NCBI GenBank assembly: GCA_027596075.1
Contig: JADGJC010000369.1
Location: 3,654 to 26,885, forward strand
DNA from: Rhizophlyctis rosea
Taxonomy: Eukaryota > Chytridiomycota > Chytridiomycetes > Rhizophlyctidales > Rhizophlyctidaceae
Length of the DNA: 23,232 bases
Direction of reading: 5' to 3'
Part shown: in pieces, positions 1 to 9,138 of the stretch
Position numbering within the stretch: the stretch's first letter is position 1
How the letters are laid out: every line of letters starts with the position of its first letter
Notes under the pieces: generated by a model
What the model saw: only the letters and a program-made list of their open reading frames with translations
What the model was told of the DNA's origin: nothing
The model's database searches: none
Translations under genes and position numbers: made by a program

Positions 1-1300
1 ACAAAAGCCCCAACAAGCGCAACATAGCAAAAAATGAGTATCTAGGTTGGTTACGGCTAGGCTATTGCATGCTCGTTGCAGCGCTCATGAAGGTTTGTGG
101 AGGTTTCACCAGCTCTCACCCTAAAATACCTCGATCTTGTGGAAAAGCGCTAGCCGTTGCCATGTTCGATGAGACGAAACTCGGCAAACACCAAATTTTA
201 CACGTGCAATCAATAACTTACTTGAGTACGTCAGTATCCCGTGCTTTCTATAAAATTCGCTAAGTACCGCAAAGATCGGAAAACGTGCCGGGCTCTTATG
301 GTAGTATGACTGTGCCTGCCGTTTACTTGACTGTGCCGGTATGGCTTCGTGACTTCGTGTGAAAGTCGCGCATACGGCCCGGCGTGGCGCAGAAGACGCG
401 TTCTGGTATTTGTGGGCTCTACTAACGCCATTTGTCATCGCTGTCAAGCTTGGAAGGATATTAGTATCCGATATGCACTTCAGAAAGCCTTTTACTGCTC
501 AGGGAACATGCCTTCAGGTAAGAAAGACCTTACATGCGATTCGTGAGAGCTCTTGCTGTGCAAACTCGCCTGCCTATTCATGATTGGGGAATTTTTCCTT
601 TTTTCAAAATCCTTTTGTAGTTTGATAAGCTTCAATCATCAAACTCTCCAATTGGGTGTGCGGGCAGTTCAATTGAAGGACTTGCACCCATTTCAAGGCA
701 GTAGTGTAAGCTTGACGCATCCCAACTGTGAAGCAGGTTGTTACTCGGTCCATCCCGATTTAGCTTCAACCTTTTCGCACTCAATGACACAGCTATATGA
801 TGATATCAAGTCAAATCCTATCAAAAGATAGCAATGATGAGACGAGAAGGGCGGATCAACCTTCGGCAGCTGTGCAGAAACGTTGAGGTCACCATGGGAT
901 GCTGCAAAACGAAGGGAACCGGCGTTCATGTGGAAAGGAAGCAAGGGACGGCCGGAAAGCTCCAGTAGCTCCCTATAGCCGTTGTGTGTCTCTCACCCTA
1001 AGTCTTCCGTACCTGATTTTTTGGGAGACTTTGAGAAAGTTCAGGCTCCCCGCCGCAAAAAGTCAAATATTTGCTTGAAGTTCAGATGAACTAAGCGTTC
1101 TTCGGCTGTCTGATAGTACAGAACCTATCGGCTTATCGCTTGCAATCTATCTTTCTGCCCGATGCCAATTAATTTGCACCATTTATGTTGGTTCCTCCCT
1201 TTTGCGCGAGCTGTGACACTAGATTGAACTTGGGTCGATAAGAGTATCCCATGGGATCTGATGAATGAATAAAACACCGAAAAGGGAAAGCTCATGCCTT

Positions 1301-1395
1301 AGAATAGTGACTAGATAGCATTGACATAACCTCCAACAGTTTCAACCATGATGGGTCTTCAAGGTGAGCGGATGGTGTTCAAGGCGGCTCCATCC
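1301..1395 (+). repeat. Diverged repeat segment A, copy 1
   Basis: Aligns with 2217-2299 in the same orientation. Both start with GAATAGTGAC, followed by a TTCAACC/TTGAATC block, then a GTCTTC-GTGAGC-GGTG core, and end with CCAT(T)CC. Identity is only moderate and there are several small indels. Confidence 0.45.
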
Positions 1396-1681
1396 TATCA
1401 CTGTCAATTAAATATGAGCTTTTGCCAGTAGAGGGAGGTAGTATATCAGAAACCATCGAGGTAAAAAAGTGATGAGCGCAACCTAGATAATTACGATCGC
1501 CGCCCAACTGTGAACGTCTTGATGTCCCTGCAAACGGATCGGACAAACATCTCCTCTCTCTCGGCTGGTGTCATACTCATACGGCAATGGACTTTGGGAT
1601 GTTTCACATGTGCCGTAAGGATGCAAGAGCACAGTTGAGCACGGGGGAAAAGGTGCCAGCCCGAGATTCAACGGTGTCACT

Positions 1682-1728
1682 TTCGAATCGAATCCTGACG
1701 GTGTTCGGATCCGAACTGTCAAAGTTTG
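1682..1728 (+). repeat. Diverged repeat segment B, copy 1
   Basis: Shares the order CCTGAC-G-TATTCGG/GTTCGG-ATCCGAACT/TTCGGACT-CAAAGTTTG/CAACGTTTG with 2576-2620. It contains a perfect 14-bp palindrome, GTTCGGATCCGAAC, at 1703-1716. Confidence 0.45.
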
Positions 1729-2216
1729 GTTGTTTGTTGATGAGTACAAGTCGGTTGTCAATGGTACAAAGTAAGCCAACAAATTCCCCAATGAGGAAAA
1801 AAGGACACTTATGGGTCTTGACCTAAATCACTCCATTTCCGAATGTTGGAGTCATGGGTGTGACCTATGTGAGCCCACCGTCGCAAACATTTTGGAGTTT
1901 GGAACACATTCCAGTGGTCGAAGCGTATCCTACACTTCGCATGCGGGGCAAAATGGGATGATCGTATCTTCGGGCTAATAAAGATTTAGAGTCAGGGTCT
2001 AGTGTCTTCCTCAAGTGTTCCTCACTTTCCTTCATGTCCGCAAAACTTGGAAACCCCATACACGGCAGAATTGACGCTATATCTCAATCGGGACAAACCG
2101 AAAAGTCTTTCCAAAACGTTTCGGGATTGGATCGTATGAATTGGTCATGTAGGTCCCCAAATTCAATGGAAGTAAAATGATTCAAGAGAACAAGGCAAAA
2201 AACAGATGCCTGCTTC

Positions 2217-2299
2217 TGAATAGTGACATCTCACGACAAGGAGGTTGAATCGTGATACGTCTTCGGTGTGAGCCGACAGGTGCTCAGGCCTACCATTCC
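2217..2299 (+). repeat. Diverged repeat segment A, copy 2
   Basis: Partner of 1301-1395, about 0.9 kb downstream. The offset is similar to that of the segment B pair, which suggests one longer duplication of roughly 0.9 kb that has since decayed. Confidence 0.45.
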
Positions 2300-2364
2300 T
2301 TTGAGCCGATGTTGGATAGATATGTGCTCGTGCCGACTGTGCCGGGGTAAGCCTAGAATCTATT

Positions 2365-2460
2365 AAGATACAAAAAACGTTGTCGGCCTAACTCTAAACA
2401 AGAATTGCTTCCACGTACTGGTCTTCGAATGGTAAGCACGAGGGTTCCGAAAAGCGACAA
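2365..2460 (+). repeat. Diverged repeat segment C, copy 1
   Basis: Aligns with 3520-3612. Both have AAGA-ACAAAAAA, a TCG-CC block, a TTCCAC-A-GTA block and the end GGTAAGCA followed by TTC-GAAA-GC. Same orientation, offset about 1.15 kb. Confidence 0.45.
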
Positions 2461-2575
2461 TCATTATTCCATTCACATATCAAGGTGGGATGTGTCAACA
2501 ACCGCGAAGTGTGCCAAGTAAGAAACCATACGGGGCAAAAAAAGCTGAATCTTGCTTGACATTAATAATTCTCAG

Positions 2576-2620
2576 TTCGCACCCTGACAGTATTCGGGAT
2601 TCGGACTCCAACGTTTGCGG
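2576..2620 (+). repeat. Diverged repeat segment B, copy 2
   Basis: Partner of 1682-1728, offset about 0.89 kb, same orientation. A weaker third match may lie near 3724-3765 (AATCC, TCGGAT and CGAACTG words in the same order). Confidence 0.4.
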
Positions 2621-2899
2621 GGCGTCATGAATTGAGAAAGAGTTGACATCAGTGGCAGCATCAAGCTATACCAAATGAAAATCTATAAACCCTCGCGAAA
2701 TACACTTATGTATGCAAACTCGTACAAGTACGGACGCACACACGTGTTTTCTGCTTCCTATGTGAAACAACCATTATCGTCTTCCTGACGTTGAAAAAAC
2801 GAAGTTCGAGAATTTGCAAGTGCGATGATGAGGCATAAGCGTTGCAGCTTATGTGCCATCAACGCGGTAGATACGACTCTTGCATTAACGAACGCCAGT

Positions 2900-2973
2900 C
2901 CATGAGGATGGCGACCACCGACAACCCCGACACTCAGAAAGAAAAGAAAAACGCACAAGTACTTGGTCTGGAT
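2900..2973 (+). repeat. Diverged repeat segment D, copy 1
   Basis: Shares CCATGA-GATGGCGACCA and then GAAAGAAAAGAAAA with 4145-4216, at similar spacing and in the same orientation. This is the clearest repeat pair in the left region. Confidence 0.6.
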
Positions 2974-3360
2974 TTGAACAAGATCGCAATTTTTTCGGAA
3001 TGTTCAACAGTCGTGAGAATGTGATTCCACTCGTCGTTGGCCGATGCTGTTTGGTCGATGAACAGGTTCGGATCGGACTGATCGGTCGCATATGGAGGGC
3101 TGGGTACGGATGCATGTTGCTGGTCCCTAAAGGTTGAGGTCTTCAAAGAGTTATCCCCTCTCATGAAGCTCACTCTGGTCTGCAAACTCGTACGATCAGA
3201 GACGCAACTAGAGTGTGCTCTTTCTCAGACAGAATACCATAATCTCCTCCGTTGAGGGGTTAGAAAAAGTATCGAGCTTTTCGGGGTCGGATGTGAGAAC
3301 AGATCCTTTCAGCTCATGCCTCGTCAATACCAGTATTGAAAACGATCAAGTTAATGGGGA

Positions 3361-3412
3361 CAGGTCGCCCAAAGAAAACATTTCAAAGTGGAAAGAAAAG
3401 GGTAACTGCTTT
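3361..3412 (+). repeat. Diverged repeat segment D, partial copy 3
   Basis: Resembles the middle of 4145-4216: a G-CG-CCAAAGA block, AAAA-ATTTC, then TGGAAAGAAAAGG. It lacks the clear CCATGA-GATGG start. Confidence 0.4.
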
Positions 3413-3519
3413 GGTTGCGCTACAGAGAAAAATCCAGCCGAGCATGTTCACAACCCATTCACTGTTGTCAAACAGATCCGAGCTCTCGCCAGTCAGCTTT
3501 GAAAAAGTTCGGAAACTAC

Positions 3520-3612
3520 CAAGACAAAAAAGGGATCGACCGCCAGTTCCACAAGTATGGATGCTAACGACCATAATGACGTTGGCTGGTAAGCAAAATG
3601 TTCGGAAATGCA
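3520..3612 (+). repeat. Diverged repeat segment C, copy 2
   Basis: Partner of 2365-2460. The shared words include the GGTAAGCA motif and the following GGAAATGC/GAAAAGC end. Confidence 0.45.
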
Positions 3613-4023
3613 CCCACTCTCAGATGATGTCATGCACATACCAATCGCGATAAGCCATGCGCTGGACATCAGAATTAACACGGAAAAAAGGGAAATAGCA
3701 CTGGACCTTAATGGATGCCACAACGAATCCAAAGGGTTATCGGATGCGGATTACGAACTGACTGACCTGCGTGAACTTACACGAGGGATGGGGTGTAGAC
3801 GATGAAGAATGGATCGTCAACAGTGTGGCAGTCAGAATTCTGGAAGGCGAAGTATGCGAGCAAGCCTTCACGGATTGGACAAATCTTCCGATCATATAAT
3901 ATTCTGGGCTGGCGCAGGTTCCATGTATGTTTGCTTGCATGGGTGTCCGCAGCACTTGCAAAGCACATCATGTGAATACCGCACACGGTTTCTTTTTTCG
4001 TGGATACGACCAAAACCGAGGGA

Positions 4024-4053
4024 AAAATATGTTCTTTCAAAATATGTTCTTTC
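4024..4053 (+). repeat. Perfect 15-bp tandem duplication
   Basis: The unit AAAATATGTTCTTTC occurs twice with no spacer and no mismatch. It is probably a recent slippage duplication. Confidence 0.9.
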
Positions 4054-4144
4054 AAACGGTTCGGTCCAGGATTTGAGGGCAGAGCGTCTCAGTTCATGTC
4101 ATCGTCATGTTGTTGATTACCCTGTTATGTTGAAGGACGTCAAA

Positions 4145-4216
4145 CCATGAAGATGGCGACCAAAGAGGAAAATTTCCACAATTGGAAAGAAAAGAAAAGG
4201 AAAACGGGGTGCTGGT
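4145..4216 (+). repeat. Diverged repeat segment D, copy 2
   Basis: Partner of 2900-2973. A third partial copy is at 3361-3412, with GTCGCCCAAAG, CATTTC and TGGAAAGAAAAGG in the same order. The start codon in the shared CCATGA word opens short frames in both main copies, but these do not continue as a common protein. Confidence 0.6.
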
Positions 4217-4286
4217 CGATAAAAAGAGAGTCCGCCACTTATCAAATCGACGGCTCATCTAATTGCAAAATGCGAATACGCAACGA

Positions 4287-4292
4287 TTTATT
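4287..4292 (-). terminator. Possible polyadenylation signal of the LEA-like gene
   Basis: AATAAA on the minus strand, about 165 nt beyond the TAA stop of the gene at 4458-7895. Position and orientation fit a 3' end signal; there is no experimental support. Confidence 0.4.
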
Positions 4293-4457
4293 GGACAGAT
4301 ATAACGATATATTTACACGGAAATCCCAAATGCTATATTCCCTCCCACCAATTCTAAACTCAACAATAAAAACGAAAGATGCTACACTATCAAACTTCTC
4401 TCACGACATAGGGTACCAAACATTTTCCATCTCCCATCACCACACCCACTTCCCACC

Positions 4458-7400
4458 TTACTTCCTCTTAGCAGCATCAACCTCCGCAGCCCCAGCAGCA
4501 TGCTTCTCACTCCCAACCTCAACAAGATGCCCACTGTGGAAAATCTTCCCAGCACCCTGCTCAATCTTCCCAATAGCCTTCTGCATAATGCCATGCGCCT
4601 TGCTAGCCTTGCCGTTCTTCCCCTCCGCACTGTCAGAGCTGTGGTTGCTGCTCATCGTCTTCGAACTGGCAAGCTTCGGCTCGCCCTGACCCACAACACC
4701 GACGTAACGTTCCTGCGACGTAGGGGCAGGCACGACGGGTTCCCTAGCAGCAGCGTCTTCCTCGGCGGGCTGTTCGGGGATGGTGTCGGTGGAGGGCGGG
4801 ATGGAGGCCAAGCTGCCGGGGACGGGGTCGGACGGGACGGTGGCGTTGGCTTCGAAGGTGGAGGAGGGCTCGTCGGAGGAGCTAGCGGTGTCTGAGGCGG
4901 AGTCGGTGCCTTTGGCGAGGTCGCCGCGCTCGAGGATGGAGTCCGGGGCGAGGCTGCGGGTTGAGGCTACGTCGCTGGGGGGCTCGTTTTGGGCTTCGTC
5001 GGCGGGGAGGGCGGAGTGGAGTTTTGTGGAGGTGATGGTGGGGTCGGTGGTGGCGCTGGAGGAGAGGTCCTTGTAGACGGGGTCGATGGTGACGCGTTCG
5101 ACGTCGGGTTGGCCGACGCTGGTAAGGTCCCTCTCGAGGAGGAGGCTGTTGACAATGTCCTGTTGATGGTCGTTCCTTTGGGTCGCGGGAGTGACGACGG
5201 CGCGGATGGCTTCCTCGCTCAAGAGGCCAGTGGAGTCCGTGACGTCAGAAGGGAGAGACAAGTCATGGCCCGCAGTGGATTCTGATGAAGCGGAGCGCAA
5301 CGTTTCGTTGAGAATCGGGGCTGGAACGTCCTCGCCAGTTGCGTAAGACCTACCAGTGGAGAATGTTGAGGTCGGAGCAGGAGGTTCCGAACTGGGACCA
5401 GCGGTGATGGCACGCTGGGAGGTGTGAACATCGTCATTCAAAGCGGAGTGAACTGCCGGGCGGATGTCCTCCGTGGGTTCCAGGAGTTCGCTTTCGGTGA
5501 GCTCGTACTTGCTACCAGTGTTGGGGTAAGCCCCTGCGGTGTAACCGGCAACTGAAATATTAACAACATCTATGAGCTTCCAATTTCATGAGATTGTTTA
5601 CGACCAACCATAAATTACCTTTGTCAGCTGCAACTGTAGCAGCGCTGTCGGCACTCTGCTTAGCACCGTACAATTGGTCGACAGCAGCGTCCTTGGTAGC
5701 AATAGCACGGTCGGCAATGGCAGACGCGGTACTGGCAGCAGTGTCCCGAACCGCTCCAGCGGCATTGCCGGCGGTGGTGGCAGCAGAGGAGACGGTGTTG
5801 GAGACGGCGCTCGCGGCGGACTTGGCAGCCAAAGTAGCGGTGTTTCCAACTTTATGAATAGAATACAGGGTCAGCAGATACTTCGATATGGGACATCCCG
5901 CACAAAAACTGCCTAGACCAAACCCACCTTGCTCCAGAGTAGAGGGAACTCCCTCACCGGCACGGCTGGTAGGGGCGTTTTGGATCGAAGGAGGTACAAC
6001 AGCCAAGCTCTCATCACCCTCAACAACAGCAAGGTTGCCGGCGTTGTACGCGAGATCGTACTTCTGCTCGGGACGAACTTCCGTTGAGAGAGCGCGCTCA
6101 GTCTCCGGAGCGGCGGTGTGGGAAGGAAGGACGGTGTGGACGGCTGCAGTTGCCGCATTCTTGGCGGCGCCTGCAAGAGTGGCGAGCTGTGAGAGTAAAT
6201 AGTTGTAATGTCAATCTAAATATGTTGGAGAGTGATGCATATAATCAAGAACGTACCGTTCCAGCAACGCTTCCGGCAACAGATCCCGTGGTAGCTGCGG
6301 CCCGGACCAAGAGATCGGGCTTGTGTTCCTCCACGGGGGCACGTTCGGTCGGCGCGGGAGCCACCTTGGAGTAGAGGTTTGCAGCTGCGTTCTTCGCCAA
6401 TTCGGCAGCCGTGGCAAGGGTGCTGGAAGGTTGAAGACAATTTTAGAACCCATGCAAATCGTGGTACTGCTTAGAGACATCAACTAACCCTCCAACAGTA
6501 CCAGCGGCAGTACCCGCCAACTCTCCAGCGCGAGCTCCAACTTCGGGTGCAGGCGGAACCTTGGCGGCAATTTCTGACGCGCTCGGAACCTTGGCCGCAA
6601 TCTCAGATGCACTGGGAAGGCTGGATGTAAGTCCAGCTACACCAGAGACGGACGGAGCGGGTCCAGTGGTGGTCGTGGTGCTGGCGGAGGTAGGAGCCAC
6701 GGTGGGCACGGAAACAGCAGCCTCCTCATAAGTGGAATCCGTCGGGCGAATGTAAGCCGGCGTGCCGATGATGTGAACGGCCGCTGGTGTGGAGAGGGGC
6801 GCGTTGCCGGTGTTCGTCAAGGGACCACCTCCGGGGAGAGCAGCTGCGCCGGGGCCGGATGGGGCCAAGTTGGATGCGTACGTGCTGTCTGTGGGGAGGG
6901 TCGTGGCTGGAGTGCCGGGGATGGCGGATGTGGTGATGATAGGGGCATGGGTTGTTTCAGTAGGTGCTTGGAGTCCGGTCACTGCCGGCGAAACTTGTTG
7001 AACCAGACCCGCCGCGCTCTGAGCGGCCGACTTCACAGCTCCGGTTGCGGTTTCGGCAAGAGATCTTGCAACACTGGAAGAGGGGGATGAGGACGTTGTA
7101 TACCTTTTTCGGAAGAAATCAAATTCTCATACCCTCCAATGGTGCCGGCTGCGCTTCCCGCCACTTCCCCGGCCCGAGAGGCAGACGGAAGCTTCGCCGC
7201 GATGTCTGATGTGCTGGGAAGCTTCGATGAGATGTCGGATGTGCTTGGAAGGATGGAGGTGTTGGATGGTGCTGCTTCTGATGGTGCGGGTGCTGGTTGC
7301 GCTCCTATGTGGGGAGTTCAGTAAATCATCTGCATCCACATCCGCTAAATATGCTTCCATCTCGACACGAAATCAAAACTCACCTTCTGCGGTGGCAACC

Positions 7401-7895
7401 AAGGGTTGTGACGAGGCCTCCGGTCCGGCAGCATATGCAGCGGGCTTTGGTACCTGCTCGCAAATTGCAGCAATTAGTTTTTCTGTAACAATCTCGTGTC
7501 TTCGTGATTGAATTTTCAATCCTCAAACCCTCTCAATTTCCCATTCACCCTCACAGCCTCCCGCTATCCCGCTTTTCCCACGCAAACCGTTCGCTTACAC
7601 TCGCGTCGGGCTATCATCCTTCCTCCTTTCCCCATCCAACCCCACCTCTCAGACACCCCATCGACCACGAACTACACACCTGGTAAGTAGTATCTGCGGG
7701 AGCAACAGTGTCCAAGGGCACTACAGGAACGAGCGGGGCGACGACATCACCGGGCTTCTTTGTACCGATGGTGACAGGGATGGTAGCGGTTTCGGGAAGA
7801 GGGGTCTCAAGCGGGATAGAGTCAAAAGTGTAGTCCTTTCCCGGTTGAAAGGAGTAGGTGTCAGCGACGGATTGGTTGGTGGTGGAGTCGCTCAT
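4458..7895 (-). CDS. LEA-like Ala/Pro-rich repeat protein, CsbD-like tail
   Basis: Eight exons, all read on the minus strand: 7895-7680, 7453-7384, 7304-7133, 7073-6489, 6422-6257, 6186-5928, 5849-5619 and 5551-4458. They join in phase into 930 codons plus TAA, and every intron is GT-AG (59-226 bp). The start is the first ATG of the open frame, 150 nt after a TATA box. The protein is low-complexity and hydrophilic: a Pro/Thr/Val-rich first part with repeated PTDSTY/ADTTY motifs, SxSxIAAKxP repeats near residues 120-150 and 300-345, then Ala-rich helical stretches (residues about 350-566, such as AAKNAA and AAKSAA), then an acidic Ser/Thr/Pro-rich part. The last 48 residues (KAIGKIEQGAGKI followed by a histidine- and lysine-containing stretch) resemble the CsbD-like family. 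Inference: a disordered stress-protective protein of LEA type. No enzyme domain is visible. Exon joins are strongly supported; function is weakly supported. Confidence 0.8.
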
Positions 7896-8446
7896 GATTG
7901 TGTGGTGTATGTGTGTTTGGGGTGAAAGGGTATTGATTGGAGGTAAAGAGAAGTTAGTATGTTATTGCGTTGTATTGGAGTTTGTGTGGTCGTGGGAAAA
8001 TAATGTTAATAGGGATTGGATGGAGGGTGCTAAGAGTATGGCGGCTATATATATGACATCTGATTGCACTGATTCCCACGTTGGTGTATTTCATGTGTCT
8101 GGGATTTGAGGATAGGGGTTACGTGTGACTGGGTCAACACATGCATCACATGTCAATGTGGGCAATCCACAACATGACGCGATGAGACATGCAATAAGAG
8201 GGGGGGCATAGTATCTGAAGACTTTGAATCTGTTATGGAGCCCACTAGTGATCATTGACTGACACGTACCCTATGAGACACCCTGGAAATGCGGTCCAAA
8301 GCAGCATAGCCAATGGACCCTTCTTTCTTGGCCTGTGTGGCGTTGCATTTTGATCGAGCTCACAAACGCGTCATCGGTGGCTTGGAGGCTGCGCTCAAAA
8401 TGGAATGGTGGCCCAGCTTGTCGTGTCAGGGTCCTTGACGTCACTT
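7896..8446. other. Upstream region of the LEA-like gene
   Basis: No gene seen. It holds the TATA box of the minus-strand gene at 8046-8054. Two AGGGG words lie at 8114-8118 and 8199-8203. These match the core of the yeast stress-response element, but so short a motif is expected often by chance. Confidence 0.5.
8046..8054 (-). promoter_or_regulatory. TATA box of the LEA-like gene
   Basis: ATATATATA on the minus strand, about 150 nt before the ATG at 7895. It is the only run of this kind in the intergenic stretch and lies at a plausible distance for a short 5' leader. Confidence 0.55.
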
Positions 8447-8991
8447 TCAATCAACAATGATTGCAATCTGGATGATCCTACGAACTGGCCAATGTAAAGT
8501 TCCTTTGATTTCTTCCTCCTTTGCAACCTTGTTCAGATTGGCAAGCTGTGGCGTAGAATTGCGCCAGGACTGTGGAACGATGAGCTTCCTGCCGCCTGGC
8601 GTTGCGTACCAAGACCAATTTGACAACGAGGTGCCTGAGAAGGTGTACTTACTGGTCGTTTCATGATCAAGCATAACAGGCCATGAAGCGACATGCCCAT
8701 TTCAGTCGGCTTCGGCATGATAGTCGCAAAATACCATTCATATAAAGTGCAGTTTTTCACCCATGGCTCGAAAAGCACTTGAGGACAAGCTTTCAATTTT
8801 GTTACTTTTGTTCGCCGAACTGGCAGGTCCGTGCGCGACATGAACGAATCAAAACCTTGGACCTCATCGACTTCCGGTGATAATGTGAGCAATGTGGCTC
8901 GGAGGACAAAAATAGGAGGAGGTCCAGACGCTCGGACAAGCGCCAGGAAAGTGTCAAGGATAGCTAAAAATAGCCATTGTACTATAACCAA
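8447..8991 (-). pseudogene. Unrecognised gene relic or partial gene
   Basis: An open minus-strand frame runs from about 8991 (no ATG at its beginning; a stop lies just upstream near 9010) through residues such as ACPQVLFEPWVKN and CTLYEWYFATIMPK. It can be spliced with a GT-AG intron at 8652-8546 (donor GTAAGT, acceptor CCACAG, phase 0) to a 32-residue end finishing with TGA at 8447. Alternatively, a one-base frame change near 8703 leads into another open frame (from about 8704) with WSWYATPGGRK that ends at the same stop. The protein-like composition suggests it was once coding, and a hydrophobic N-terminal segment (LFLAILDTFLALV) could be a signal or membrane anchor. The missing start and the closeness of the next gene's ATG (about 150 bp) favour a relic. 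I do not recognise the family. Confidence 0.3.
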
Positions 8992-9138
8992 ATATAGAAC
9001 TTTCCATTAACATGACGATACAGATTGCGTAAACCTTATTTCAAAACCCACACTTTCAACAAACCCTCTTCATTCCCATCGTCGACATTCCCTAACCTGA
9101 ACACACCACCTTCATCCTCACCATCCCACCTTCCCAAA

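Larger units (their letters stand above)
1..4286. other. Gene-poor region with diverged repeats
   Basis: No protein gene can be supported here. Open frames are short (at most 113 codons before 4147), overlap on both strands, and show no recognisable domain or consistent splice pattern. From about 1300 to 4220 the sequence contains several pairs of imperfect copies of the same segments, listed separately, so the stretch is probably built of old duplications or a decayed repetitive element. From 1 to about 1300 I see only AT-moderate unique sequence and a short direct repeat of the word TTGACTGTGCC-like around 307 and 328. No terminal inverted repeats, transposase motif or tRNA was seen. Confidence 0.5.

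Noticed and set aside
4147..4689. Plus-strand ORF of 180 codons
   Set aside because: It crosses from repeat segment D into the antisense of the last LEA-like exon, where it reads as a Leu/Pro/Ser-rich shadow. No intron or domain supports it.
4500..7209. Several plus-strand ORFs of 60-131 codons
   Set aside because: They are antisense to the well-supported LEA-like gene and mirror its repeats (Gly-rich shadows of Pro/Ala codons).
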